From Riptortus pedestris (Eukaryota > Arthropoda > Insecta > Hemiptera > Alydidae), in the NCBI GenBank assembly GCA_019009955.1, contig CM032230.1, positions 24,666,001 through 24,730,000 on the forward strand: a DNA stretch of 64,000 nucleotides, given 5' to 3'. Under the pieces are notes generated by a model. The model had not been told where the DNA came from and searched no databases. It saw only the letters and a list, made by a program, of their open reading frames with translations. A program made the position numbers and the translations under genes. Each line of letters starts with the position of its first letter. The stretch's first letter is position 1. Shown here piece after piece: positions 22,507 to 34,340 of the stretch.

Positions 22507-23747
22507 TTTTTTATAATTATTTTATTTATCTATTTTTACCTGTGGCCCAGTTTTCTTATACCACGGCTTTTTGTGAACTGCGCGGGCCGTCAAGCCACGC
22601 GAGGTGGTACAGACAGTTCCCCTCCTGCTGAACTGAGAGTTCTATTTTAAGGGGTTTTTGTGGATTGTTGTGGGTGTGAATGTAGAACTCTAAGGTAGGT
22701 TTCCCGGCAACGGGCTGTGCCGGGTGGGATTGTAAGGATAGGAGAAAACGAAAGAAGAAAGGAAAGGGATAGAGGAAGAGTAGATGAGAAGATAAAAGAG
22801 TAAAGAGGGCCTAAAGCAACTAGAGAGCATAATCCTAGGGCGATGGGTGTTTCAGAGCTCAGGTGAGAACTAAAGCTAACCTATACTAAGTATCTAGCCT
22901 AAACAAAACAAAACTACGACTAAAGTAACCTAAACTAACCTAAATGTCCTAAGACCCTAAACTAAGCCGGAGCTCTGCCGAGAAAAGGGGTTGAAAATGA
23001 TGGTGGGGGCGCACTTTTAAAGGGGTTTTTACAGAGGGTCGACGACCGGAGTGACGTCGACAAGAGGCTCATCAATGTCCGCATCTTGCCAACGCACTGG
23101 CTGCCGGGGTGGAGGGAAGGAGTTGTAGAGGGGATTTTCTAGGTATTGGAGGGAGTCCAGGAATTTGATGTGGTGACGGGAGATGGTTTGAGCAACGGAG
23201 TCTAGGTTGAGGGTGTCGTACAGTTCGGCGTTCGTCTTTCGTGCAAGGGAGGTGTGGCGAACTATTTTCCGAAGGATACCATTCTGGAAGGATTGGAGGT
23301 TTTTGAGGGATGTTTTGTATAGGAAACGGAGGAGCGGGGAGCCATAGAGGAGGGTGGGCTGGATGACACCCTTTAGTATTAGGAGCTTCAGGCGAAGGCT
23401 AAGGACAGAGGATAGGTGGAGGTGATTGAGGGACCTGAATTTGTGTCGGAGGGAGGGGATACGTTTTGATAGGTGGGCTGAAAAGGAGAGGTGGCGGTCG
23501 AAGGTGATGCCGAGGTAGCAAATCGTCCCGGATATTTTGATGGTGGTGTCATTGAGGCGGAAGGATTCGGGTAGGGAGAGCGTATGTAAAAGGAAAAGAT
23601 GAGGGCGTCGGTCTTGGTTGGATTTACTTGGATGTTGAGGGTGAGGAGTTCATCGGCGATATCCTGGGCTTCGGATTGTGCTAGGGACAGAGCGCTGGCG
23701 GGGTTAAAGGAGTTGGTGATGATCGCTATGTCGTCAGCGTACGCAGC
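22507..23747 (-). mobile_element. 5'-truncated Jockey-type LINE with 9 bp target duplication
   Basis: The 1241 bp insert is flanked by TGTCTGAGT at 22498-22506 and 23748-23756. It ends in an A-rich tail (T-rich on + strand at 22507-22540). It is GC-richer than its surroundings. The 3'UTR of about 520 bp carries the GGCTTGACGGCCCGCGCAGT segment. Removing it together with one duplication rejoins the Penelope reading frame, which proves the insertion order. Confidence 0.85.
23029..23747 (-). pseudogene. LINE reverse transcriptase C-terminal half
   Basis: It starts at AAYADDIAIITN (catalytic YADD box). It frameshifts near 23585, then continues ICYLGITFDRHLSF, LILKGVIQPTLLYGSP, HHIKFLDSLQ and RQPVRWQDADID to a stop at 23029-23031. 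The thumb and C-terminal layout is typical of Jockey-type polymerases. Upstream RT motifs and the endonuclease were never copied into this site because of 5' truncation. Confidence 0.8.
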
Positions 23748-24260
23748 TGTCTGAGTACACTTCCCTCACCTCTTACATTAATATTATTGTCTTCCAGCTT
23801 GTTCATCTTGATCCAGATCTCGTCCACCAAATCCACTTTTCTCCCTTTGCCAAGTTGGTCGAGTACTCCAAATTCAATTGCGTTGGCTTCGTGGCCCTCT
23901 TTTGGATCATGCTTCCTTAGCTCAGATGTCTTAGTGGGAAGGTGTTCTTTTACTCTGGCTCTTAGTTTCCTTCTACTTTCCCTTACATATATGCTGCCGT
24001 TAGCTAGGCAAGTAATTCCATTCATACCAGATCTATCTAGTGGATCGACTGCATCTTTAGTTTTTGGGAGGAGTTGGTTAAGGGAGCTTTGACTTCAGTA
24101 GGCAGTACGAAGGCTTACGCTTTTCTAGCATACGTCTTATCTTCTCGGAGTGCTTCCCTAAGTATGGAATGATGAGTTGGCCCAATGGTTTTTGTGTCCA
24201 CACTCTCCTTGTTTTAATTCCCTTTGAACATTCCTTTCGACGCTCTCTCTTGTTCAACAT

Positions 24261-26625
24261 TCTCTATTTAATGTTATTTTTAGAAATAAATTTATCCATT
24301 TTTTTTCTGAATATACGACCCTTGAACAAGAGATGATCGGAGGATTGCCAATACTTTTTCTGCTGGTTCTATTTTTTTTTTTTGGCAAACTATGTAAGCC
24401 TACTTTCGAAAAATAAAATTATACCTCACTAATGGAGATAAGGTATATTTATGATCTCCAGATTGGAAGTACCCTCTTCTAAACAAGAGAAAAGGTCCGT
24501 AGTAAAAAGAAGAAAGGCCTTTAGTAGAACAATGGCCTTCCTGTCAAAGTGGAGTGGGACAATAGGGGTGGGAGGAGGAGCACCAAACATGGCTGAAATA
24601 CCGCCGGTGGGAACAGCTCGGCTAGGAATAAGCTATTCTCCAGGGCTTGGGATTCCTGTGGTCATCCCATGTATTTCATACTTAAGCATCATGGCGACAT
24701 TTTCTCATCCCCATTCCGTTCCACCGCTTCATCTGCTCCCTTTTGTCTACTTTAGTTCAGTGTTTTTATTTCATTTTTTTTTTCAGTGAATGTATATGGA
24801 TGAATTATATTTTTCATAATTTGTGTCAATCATTATCCTTAAATAACACATAATGAAATACAACTGCCCACTTAAGCGTCACTATCTAATGTTTCAGGCC
24901 ATGAGCAAAAATTTTTAAGCCAACACCTGTGATTGTTCGCCTTTCCAGTAAAAATTACTATTAGGCTAATTAAAAGTTTTCCTATTTGTGGTCGAAATCA
25001 AACCTGATCTTCATCGACTTAATGTTCTACGTAAGGTTGCCTTATTCTGAGAGGCATGCGAGAGAAAATTTCAGAATCAATTCAAACCATTATTATGATT
25101 ATTATTATTTTTTGTTAACGTCCGCGTTTTGCGTCAATCCATTGCTCTACCTTCTTTGGGCTATATAAAATCTGAGAATATCCGCTCTCTCGAAATACTT
25201 CTGACAATTGAACTGACTTTGAGAAATCCAATTTCTTGTGATATCAACTCCAGCTGTTTTTTAGCATCATTGTTTTCGACAGGAATACTCATAGTCATCC
25301 GTCCTTCTGTATAAATACGTGTCATTTCAACGAATAGTCGTATAATCAGAAAATGTATGTACGTGTATATTTTACTCTTTCGTCGATTTTAGTATTCACT
25401 TCCGAAAAATTCCTCTGGAAATGTGACGACTGGGAGAGGAAAAGTGTAGAGCGGGCGAAGAAACTGCTTGATGATGGCTTCAAACTTTTACATCGTTGGA
25501 AATTTCTTGTTGAATATTCTTTAGAAAACATATTTTCTAATTTCTAGATTCTAAAAAAAGCTGAGTTATGAACCTCGTCCTTCCTACCCTTAGCCCCTCT
25601 CGGAGATAATTTAGAAAAAATATATACAGGGAAGAATATTTAGTTTAATTACGCGTACTTTAGTACGCAAAGATACAAAGTACCGTTGGCTTAGAAGATT
25701 ATGAATACATATTACAGTCCCCCTCCTCCACCCTCACTCCATAATGATTCTAATGAATCTGGTTTGAAATTAATATTTCTTACCCTCCAGGTTTTCATAA
25801 TACAAGAAAATAATTACTAACTAAATTACTTGTCTTTTTTACTCGATACTTCAATATTCCTAAAACAAAATCTGATGTGGACACCACAATACACCCTTTA
25901 TTTTTTACAAAGGATTAAAAATAAAAGTATTATTTTGAAATGTTAGAACAACGGACTCTCCATCTTCTGAGCATTTGTACACACTGCTTGCCTTTTTTTT
26001 TTATTTTGTTCTGACGAAGCGTCCTTTGTTTAGATTTCTGACGGAATCTACTGATATGTGTATCACGTAGTAAGCCATAGAGGAGTCATTTACTGAATTT
26101 ATATAAAAACTCTTTACTCTGTTGAACGCAAGAACTAGACAAATAAGTGCTGTAAATTCGTGCGTCCAAGAATTCGGAAGTGCCATTTACCTGTGGACCT
26201 TCCAGGTTTACATTTGAAAATGAGACTTAAGTTAGTTTCAGAAGTGATTGAATAATATTATATATTTTAGACTAGTCATCAAAATCTGACTGCTGAGTTC
26301 GAAAAGTATAAATTGTCTGTAAATTGAAAACTAGAGTAATGGTCGAATCTAAATGGGATTCTGTATATAAAGCCGGTTCAGCTAAAGCCGTTGTTGTATA
26401 GTTTCTGGTAGCGTTATAATAACCAAAAATTCAATAAAGTGACCAATAATTATCAAAAACAGTAGGTATGGTCAAAGGGTTTCCTTAATAGCTTGGGAAC
26501 TAATGTAAAAATAAACTAACTATGTAAAAACTAACTAAGGTACTAAAATTAATATAAACTTTGTCTCAATTACTAGAAACTGATTCCTGTTGGATATTAT
26601 ATTGTATTATTTATCTTAAAATATA
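24261..26625. other. Unassigned intronic stretch
   Basis: Contains an open frame at 24451-24789 of unusual GC content with no recognised domain, which might be 5' sequence of the Penelope-like element or another repeat. It also contains a SINE 3' tail relic at 25083-25130 (TTATTATTATT..GTTAACGTCCGCG). Other short frames look accidental. Confidence 0.4.
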
Positions 26626-26772
26626 TGTTCCTATGGCTAAATTGTACAGGTTATATACTGGTTCCCACCCTCTTCCAGCCAGGGAGATACGAAGAATTTT
26701 ATTTGGTGAGTTCTTCAATATATTCATATTCCGCAGGCGGTAATCAATACCGCTACTCTACGTTTAATTTTT
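26626..26772 (-). mobile_element. SINE copy, diverged
   Basis: It contains CTATGGCTAAATTGTACAGG, TTCCAGCCAGGGAGATACGA and CCGCAGGCGGTAATCAATAC in family order. The tRNA-like head is truncated near CTACGTTTAATTTT. Confidence 0.6.
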
Positions 26773-26936
26773 AATTTACCTGAATCAAGAACGCGGTCGG
26801 AGCTCTTATTGAAATATATACTTTAGTCGATATACATGGACGACAGGTTATTTTTATAATCGGGGTTTAATTTTATTTATTTATTGGAGCTTCGCAGCTG
26901 TGGCGATGTTGCTCAGAAATAAAGCTGTATAAAATT

Positions 26937-27190
26937 TAAAAAAAAATAATTTAAACGAAACCAATACCACAAAACAGAAATTAAACACGAAAAACGGAAA
27001 CGAAATTCAGACCAGAAATATAAAATAATAAATAGAAATGGAAAACCAAAAAAAATAGAAATGGAACACACACAAAAAAACTAAAACACAGAAAGAGAAA
27101 ACAAATACAGAAATGGAACACAAAACAGAAATAGAATACAAAAATGGAACAGAACTGAAACGAAAAACTGAACACAAAAACTTACACACA
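26937..27190. repeat. T-poor degenerate minisatellite
   Basis: About 250 bp consist almost only of A, C and G on the + strand, with repeated GAAATGGAA / AAATGGAACAC units near 27035, 27058, 27110 and 27141. The Phe/Cys-rich frames on the other strand are by-products of this composition. Confidence 0.7.
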
Positions 27191-27833
27191 CATACAGACT
27201 TGAATTGCTCCATACATATATAAGGAAATTAAAACTAAATGGGGATTTAAAGGACAGGAAATAGAATCATTACTGATAAAAGCAAATTTTAGGCAACAAT
27301 AATCATTCATAGTTCTTATCTGCAATCTACTTATCAATGTAATATGAGATAGTTTTATTTATTCCTGTGATGATTGTGAGTTAGTAATCACCTTCAGTGT
27401 TTTACTCTCATGCCAGTTTACTGATCCCTGTATCCCCTATTAGTAATATTCCTATATATAAAGCCTTATAGTCAATAATTGATTTTTCCCGAGTTTTCAT
27501 GAAAAAAACAAAACAAAAAAAACGCTTTTTGTTGAAATATTATACCTTGAGGGTATTAATTGAGTTTTTAAAATTTCCCAGAAAAAAGTATGGGAGTTGA
27601 GTGAGAGGGTGGGAAAGAGCATGTTTATATTTATATCTGACCTTTCCTTCATATTTCATTTTCAGTAATTTACTTTACCTTTTGCTTGAATGTTCAAACG
27701 TGAAATATACAAATGTGACATAAACGTTTTAATTAATTTTCAACAGGGCTGAAATTGAATTTCCCGTTTGTTTGTTTGAAATGATAAATCAATGGCCACC
27801 TCAGATTTTCCTCTTTAAATAATTAGTTCTTTG

Positions 27834-27891
<58 letters not shown>

Positions 27892-28791
27892 AAGATACGT
27901 ATATTTTTCTTTCTTAATTAAAATATGGAATAGGAAGACGTTTTTGAATTGACAATATCCATTTGAATTAAAAATAATTGAATTTATGCCAGAGAATTTA
28001 TTCTTTTCAGTTTGTTCCAATATTATTCAAAAAAGACTCATAGGTACTTTATTAAATTAAGGAGAACAAAGGTTATAGACCTGGCGAGAAGAAGAGGAGG
28101 TTGTATAATATTGCCGAGTTTATGCTGAATGGATGGATAGATCAGTGTTTTTCTGTCCTTCTACCTTGAGACTTACAATGGTGACCTCAAAGTTATGCAT
28201 TATCATACTATAAGAACCTAGTTATTAAAGAAGTCTAAATTATAAGAAACGTAGAAATGTAATATCTAATCCCCCCCCCCCCGGGCCAGAAAGTAGTAAT
28301 CAGTAAATAACCCTTCAAGATCAGGCTTAGCAGTATAATTTTTTTTTTTGTAGCTTATTCTTCTATTGGTGTTGTAAATGGGAAAACACTCACACACTCA
28401 GACGAGCGCACATCATAGAAACATGATTAATCCAACAAGACACAGGTATTAATAGTGAAATGATCCAATTCTTTTATTGTTTTATCTTTAATTTAAAACC
28501 ATTGCTACATTTGGGTGTCTAAATAGTATTCCTTAAATTCAGAGTCTAGTGGGAATGTACCAACTAAATTATATCAGTGAGTCACACATAATATGTAATT
28601 TTGTATCTTGTTGTGTCTGGAATGAATTGTTTTATTAAGGGTATTTAGCGCTGGTAAGGGGTTGCACTAAGGTACAGCGAGGGGAAGAGAAGGAAGAGGG
28701 TATTAAGTTACAAACACTAACTACATTCTTACCACCTGCTCATTACTAGGACGAAAATACCTATAATATAAAACTTGTTGTTAGTTCTTAC
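27191..28791. other. Unassigned intronic stretch
   Basis: Holds a (TA)n tract at 27835-27888, a run of 13 C at about 28269-28281 and an A/T-rich background. No exon or repeat family is recognised. Confidence 0.45.
27835..27888. repeat. (TA)n microsatellite
   Basis: About 27 TA units. Unlike many others in this window, the flanks do not resemble family G. Confidence 0.9.
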
Positions 28792-28876
28792 CCTGGAAAT
28801 CATGTTCAGTGAATCCCTGGAGGTGAGGATAGTCGGCTCCCGGGTCCCTTGGACCCTCGTCGTCCGCCATTCTACC
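28792..28876 (-). CDS. Ndae1: SLC4 Na+-driven anion exchanger, first coding exon
   Basis: Acceptor TTTTGGTTGCAG precedes GGTAGAATGG; the ATG is at 28870-28868. The 26 codons and one base read MADDEGPRDPGADYPHLQG then FTEHDFQ, ending at donor G|GTAAGAAC (phase 1). Joined to the exon at 17504 the codon is completed as Gly and the frame continues directly into HRAHSIYVGV, the known order in the insect Ndae1 N-terminus. Because a splice acceptor lies 6 nt upstream of the ATG, transcription starts further upstream (higher coordinates) and at least one 5'UTR exon is not visible. The alternative is a chance exon pair, but matching phases and the conserved protein make that unlikely. Confidence 0.8.
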
Positions 28877-29030
28877 CTGCAACCAAAATAATCAATGTAG
28901 TATTTTAAAATTAATTTTTTATAAAATATTTGAATGACCTACCCCCAAACATTTCTTCAGCCAATAGAATATCTATTTTTTATTTTAGTTTCTTAAACTA
29001 ATTCTGTTAAAATCTAATTTTATAATTACA

Positions 29031-29915
29031 CTAGTTGACCCGGCAAACGTTGTTTTGCCTTCTAAATTATTTCTAGTTTCTAGATAAATTCTAGTGTAGA
29101 CAAAAAGTAACTTACTTATTATAAGTGTGTAAGTATGTGGTATATGCGTGAAATAGCCATGGAGCGCTATGAACGATAAGGGAATATAAAAATAACAAAC
29201 GCCAAACATTATTATTTTTAAGTTATTATAGTTTATTTCTTAAAATTACATATCACATATTAATTACGACAGTAACACTAACAAACAACATCAATCTTTT
29301 AATGTACGTGTACGTTAATGTAATGTGAACAATATTTTTTGTTAGCCCATCTTTAGGGAGCACAAAACAAACTGGATGGTTTACCCACTCGAGAGCTTGC
29401 TACGTACAATTGTCCGTGTGAAAAACATGGTGTACTCAATTCTAAGCCACAAATAGACATTGTTTGGCCTTGGGATTTGTTGATTGTCATTGCATCTAAT
29501 CGGAAACTGAATTCGTTTGAGCATATATTATATATTAATATTAAGCAAAGGGAAATTTTAATCGAAGTACAGTTAAAAACACTATAATTGATCAGTTATC
29601 GAGCGGGATGATAATAATTAAATTACTAAAATGGCTATAAAAAAACAGGGGTTGGTGATAAAAAAAGTAAAAATTTAGGGTTGTATGTATGTTTTAATGC
29701 CACATTATAAAAAAATAAAAACAAAACATTTCGTCCAAAAATTAAAAAAAAAATGTTAAGGGTGAACAACCCTTATCACTTAGGGGTATGAAAAATAGAT
29801 AGTAGCCGATTCTCAGACCTACTGAATACGCATATAAAATGTGGTAAAAATCGGTAAAGCCGTTTCGGAGGAGTACGCTAACTAACATTGTGACATGGAA
29901 ATTTTATATATTAGA
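29031..29915 (-). mobile_element. Helitron (885 bp) with helicase remnant
   Basis: Minus orientation: A|TCTAATATATAAAATTTCC start, a CTCCTCCGAAACGGC segment, and a terminal hairpin GGCAAAACAACGTTTGCC followed by GGTCAACTAG|T. It inserted between A and T, 154 bp upstream of the SLC4 first coding exon. It retains the C-terminus of the element's own helicase, so it is a deletion derivative of an autonomous Helitron. Confidence 0.85.
29353..29535 (-). pseudogene. Helitron Pif1-type helicase C-terminus
   Basis: About 60 codons reading [16 protein letters not shown], then [18 protein letters not shown], and a stop at 29353-29355. These correspond to helicase motifs V and VI of the Pif1-like domain of Helitron Rep-helicase proteins (usual forms [11 protein letters not shown] and YVALSRV). 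The rest of the ~1500-residue protein is missing. Confidence 0.85.
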
Positions 29916-30195
29916 TAATCTTATATTTGTTATTACTTTTAAACAGTTACCAAGTATATGTTATATACTCTGTACATACAGGAGATATAGTGCCTCTGTG
30001 TATGAAAAATGCACAAAGGAGAATGGAAAAAAAGGTTTAATACTAAATTGTCACATATTTCGAATAAGTATTTCAACTTAATGTTGGGAATTTGTATTTA
30101 ATTTCCACTGTAATGTGGTTCGACACATGATTTTACATAACCTCTTTAAACGGTTATTAAGTTCCTCACTTCATTACACTTGATTTATTCATGGA

Positions 30196-30649
30196 TAATG
30201 TAAAAAGTCCATCACGCTGGGAAAACTAAGTAGATTTCCTCGTGCGTATTTGCATTTATCACAAAAAATAAAAGCTCAATGAAACAATATTTGGTATTTA
30301 GGCTTGAAATAAAGTGCTTCATGATATAACAGCTTATTGTTGATATGACATGAGTGGGAGTGGGGGTTTACTAAAGGCAGGAAACTAAAAAAATGCAAAT
30401 ATCTCGGTCAATAATGAAGATAGTGAAAAAAACGTATATAAACGTATTTATAGAACATTTAATTTGCAATAAGAACTGCTCTATACACTTTTTTTATCCA
30501 ACGTATAATAACGGAGATATTTGGAATTTTCGAAATCCACCCCCCTGTTCTGGTCCGATTTCATCCGTTAAATTCATTTTTACATAAAACTTTTAAATAT
30601 CGAGTTTGGTAATGATTTAACAAAAATTGCGACCACTGGAGCGTTAACA

Positions 30650-30720
<71 letters not shown>

Positions 30721-30723
30721 GTA

Positions 30724-30778
<55 letters not shown>

Positions 30779-30893
30779 AAAAAGACCTAATTTTCGTCAT
30801 CTCCTGGGTAGGATGAAGAATTTGAAGAAATTCTTCAAAAGTCGCGTCATAAGTACGACCTCAATAGCTGATTTCCCTTGAGGGAAATTGTTA
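30196..30893 (+). mobile_element. Full-length family G element
   Basis: It runs from AAAAAGTCCATCACGC (30196) through the core (GGTATTTAGGCTTGAAATAA, CGGAGATATTTGGAATTT, CGAGTTTGGTAATG) to a (CA)n(TA)n block, then GTCATCTCCTGGGTAGGATG and the worn palindrome GATTTCCCTTGAGGGAAATT. It is a good reference for the ~700 bp form. Confidence 0.75.
30650..30772. repeat. (CA)n(TA)n core of family G element
   Basis: About 29 CA units followed by interrupted TA units, at exactly the position where every complete family G copy has its microsatellite. Confidence 0.9.
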
Positions 30894-33800
30894 AAAATAA
30901 AGCAAAAAAAAAAAACTTGAGATAATATTATTCATAAAAATCACTGATGTTCCATAATCCCTGACGGATTATAAAAGACAAAGGACAGAGAAAATATTCC
31001 TTTCTTCAGCAGGTTCTAAAATATTCATCTTGCCTTTTCTTCAAAGAAAACTAATTCATGTGCACTTTAACGATTCCTATTCACAAGAACTTAATGCCAC
31101 TCTGACTTTTGTCATTAATTTAACTTAATATCTTAGTCAATCTTTCTTTCATAAAGGGAAAATACTAAAAAAAAAAAGAAAAAGAAAAATCTGTAATACG
31201 CTTCAAAAAAATATACCCCATGTCCCAGTTGGCTTCGTAGTACAGACGGGGTTTTTTTCATGTATTTCGTAGAAGTCATTGCCTTCATTTTTATTTGGCC
31301 AAGTTAAATGAGGCTGTGGAAACCGAAGCATTAGTCTTAGCTTTACTCTTCCACTGTAGGATATAATGCATCTGATTACGGAGAATTCAATGTGAAGGCA
31401 AAATTAAATTATGTGTGTGTGTGTGTGTGTGTGTGTGTGGAATTAATTATGAAATCTCTTAAATAATCTCATCGATATCAAATATGTCCATTTTATGGCT
31501 CTAGACCCCCTTTTTCCATAAGCTGATCACGAAGAATGATTAAAACCGTGATGTCTAACGATTCTTCACCAAATACTGTAAATGCCGCAATAACTTTGTT
31601 ATTGTTTTCATTATATTATGGATTAGATTTAATAAGCAATACGTTTCAAAATATGATTATGGGATGTATGACTTTCCGTCTAACGTAGACTGTTTTCTCC
31701 CTTTTTTTTTGTTAAGTTCACAAATTCTGTATCAATGGTATTAGAGGAATAAAAGAGGATTTTACTAGTGATTTCTTTCAGGATCCCCTTTAAGGAGCTT
31801 TCCATTTTGTATGTGATTCTAATGATGCGACTATGAAAACTGAAAAAAAAAAAAACAAAGAAAAAAAAAAAACAGGCCTGTTTAAGTATATACATGTTTG
31901 TGAACGCTCAAGCAGTCAGCCAGATTTTTTTTTGGTCTGAACCTCACTCAATAATATACGTTTCAACTCACTCACAAGATGAAGTCGTTTAATGGCTGGA
32001 ACCGAACAAGAATGATTGAAAAGGTAAAAATTTACATTTCCAAACATTTTAGCTATTATGAGTCCGATTGAAAAATGTTATATGACAATTCATTTTGTTT
32101 ATGTACTGTACCACCATCATTTTTCTATATATTTTGTTAACTCGAATATTAAAGGGGTTATTTTATTAGTTGTTTATTAGCGGCAAGTTTGTGCTACTGA
32201 GTATATACTAACCGGGATGTATTTTAGTACTTCTAACCTTTAAAACCTCCTCTCCTTCTTTTCGATTTCGATGCTGCTGGTACATCAATAACTATATAAT
32301 GAGCAACATAAATGTCAATGTCATGTGGCCTTTTTTAAAAGGGTTTCTAACTAAGGGGGAATTGATGATAGAATGTGATATGACAAAATCTTTGTCTCGT
32401 TTCAGAAAAAAAGTATTCAGTTTGTGCCGCCCGTTTTGCAGAACTCATGACCACTTGTAGGGATCCAGTGGGATGTAATATTTTAAATCGACTTAGGGCT
32501 GATAACATTTCTACAACAGATGATGTACTTAAAGATATCGTCATTTTATTATTAATACTTTTTGTATGAATTTTTGACAGAATTTGTGTTCACATGGAGG
32601 GTGCAGTATAAGAGAAGAATGCCTTTAATCGTTACTCTGTTATGGAAAAAATAAAGATGGAAAAGAAATGAGGGAAGAAATGAAATAAGCCCTATTAATT
32701 ATGGTTCACAAATTAATTAATTTCTGGAAACCCTTCCCGGCAATCTGAGATTGAATGACAGACCAAATACGAGATAATCAGTAAGAGATGAAATGTAAAC
32801 GGATGTAGCTATAAATACGTATATCATGAAGTAAGGCATAAGCAACTCTTTGTTCTAAACATTGATTCCGGAGATGAAGTGTCTCTTGAGATGGAAAGAC
32901 ACCACTCACGAAGTGCTGACTGTTCTTAACTGTAGGGCACTTCCTTGGAACTGAGATGAAAGAAGTCAGCACCTTCATTAGTTTTGCTGTTTGTCAATAT
33001 CCGCCAAATTTAATTTGCTCTTAATTTATTATAATTATTCAGTATTGCTCATAATTGAAGATAAATTAAAGAAGGAAGTTGCATATATAAAGCTGTTCGC
33101 TACACATATGGGAATATCTTGAACGCGGCTCTCAACACGAGAATGTCGGGCAGAGAAGAGAATACTTAGCACAGATCGAAGGGACTACCATGTACTAATA
33201 TTGTGGAATTGATATGTAATGCACAATGAACAGAGACTCTTTACAAATAAAAAGTCTCATTAAGACCAGCATCAAAAAGTAAAATATTACTTTTAATAGC
33301 ATACATTATCTGAAATAGATATTCATAGAACGCAACAGATTTGAAAACTGTAGAAGCAGATGCTCCTATACCCAATGAAATAATTATGGCACTTTCTCCA
33401 GATGAAATTCGTAGTGGATAAATATAATAACATAATTTGACAAAATTAGTTTGACACCTGCCGGCGCAACTAAAAGAAACGTTTAGGAGCTATTAAAGAA
33501 TAAAAATGTGAAATGTATAATTTAAAACTAGATATTTTCCAAACGAAGCCAAAGCTGTGGAAGCGATGAAATAGGATTGCTCTAGTCGGAGGAATTGGAT
33601 TCCGCAGAATTTCCCCAGGGATCATGCGTATCTTGGAGCCTTTAGGTAAATTTTTTATTAAAATAAAATCCATATATCACTAGGAAGATTCTTTTTCTGA
33701 ACCAGTCAGTATAGTAGAACGTTTCTTCAACTCTCTAGAAGTATAACAACCAATTTATCTCACTCATACTTCATGGCACTACTCATTCAAAATCTTGAGG

Positions 33801-34340
33801 TACCATTCCATTGACTTTAACATCCATTTTAAGTACATCATGAAAGAAGATAGTGAAGAAGATCTATCTATATTATTTGTATATCTGCCAATAGTGTAAG
33901 TTAAGATCAATTCTTGCTCATCGAACCGAGCCTCACAGTCTAACTGCTTGACCGAGTTAGTGCCACTGTAATCGATGAAGTTTGCTCAAGCTAAATCGAA
34001 TTGATCTAGTTCTGTGTTAGCTCCATTAACTTCAAATGATACCAAATAAACTGTAAATGCCAACCGGAACCGTTTTTCAGCTATTTATGGAAAGCAATTT
34101 TTTATCATTGGTGTTTGGATTTCATTATGCAATTCGTAAAGGCTCAATACATTTTTTCTTCAAACCTGAGGTAACCGAAAGAGGCAGTTCGTTGTTGATA
34201 TTCATAAAGTCTGGTAATTTGTAAATAATTAAATTCCTATTACATCCTATGTATGTAGAAATAAATAACTGAAATTACAAAAAAAAAAATGACTCAAAGA
34301 ATATTGACTAAGTTAAAAATAATTTGAGCACCACATGACT
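30894..34340. other. Unassigned stretch
   Basis: No gene is recognised. It contains (GT)13 at 31412-31438, poly-A/T runs near 31850, and a possible very old family G core at 32040-32200 (TTATGAGTCCGATTGAAAAA). The remaining open frames are short and domain-free. Confidence 0.4.

Larger units (their letters stand above)
21780..24260 (-). mobile_element. Penelope-like retroelement, C-terminal part, disrupted
   Basis: Minus-strand coding remnants run PYLGKHSEKIRRMLEK, a frameshift near 24090, then PKTKDAVDPLDRSGMNG and a GIY-YIG-type nuclease segment (GSIYVRESRRKLRARVKEH ... DNNINVRGEGSV). This order (RT end, linker, GIY-YIG endonuclease) is specific to Penelope-like elements. The usual Gly after YV/YI is Arg here. 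The frame runs into a Jockey LINE at 23747 and resumes at 22497 to a stop at 22437-22439. The presumed 3' region continues to about 21780 with a CACTGAAGGTGG motif, and is itself interrupted by a MITE. Confidence 0.75.
17505..28791 (-). other. Large SLC4 intron filled with transposons
   Basis: This 11.3 kb intron lies between the two SLC4 exons. The donor is GGTAAGAAC at the upstream exon and the acceptor is TTTTTTGGCAG at the downstream one. Phases agree (1/1). It hosts the SINE, family G, Penelope, Jockey and MITE insertions listed separately. Confidence 0.75.

Noticed and set aside
24451..24789. 112-codon open frame with above-average GC
   Set aside because: No recognisable domain, ends in a poly-Phe run from a poly-T tract, and lies next to the Penelope element; more likely part of a repeat than a gene.
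26981..27213. Phe/Cys/Ser-rich small proteins on the minus strand
   Set aside because: They arise from a T-poor minisatellite; no start context, domain or splice signal supports them.
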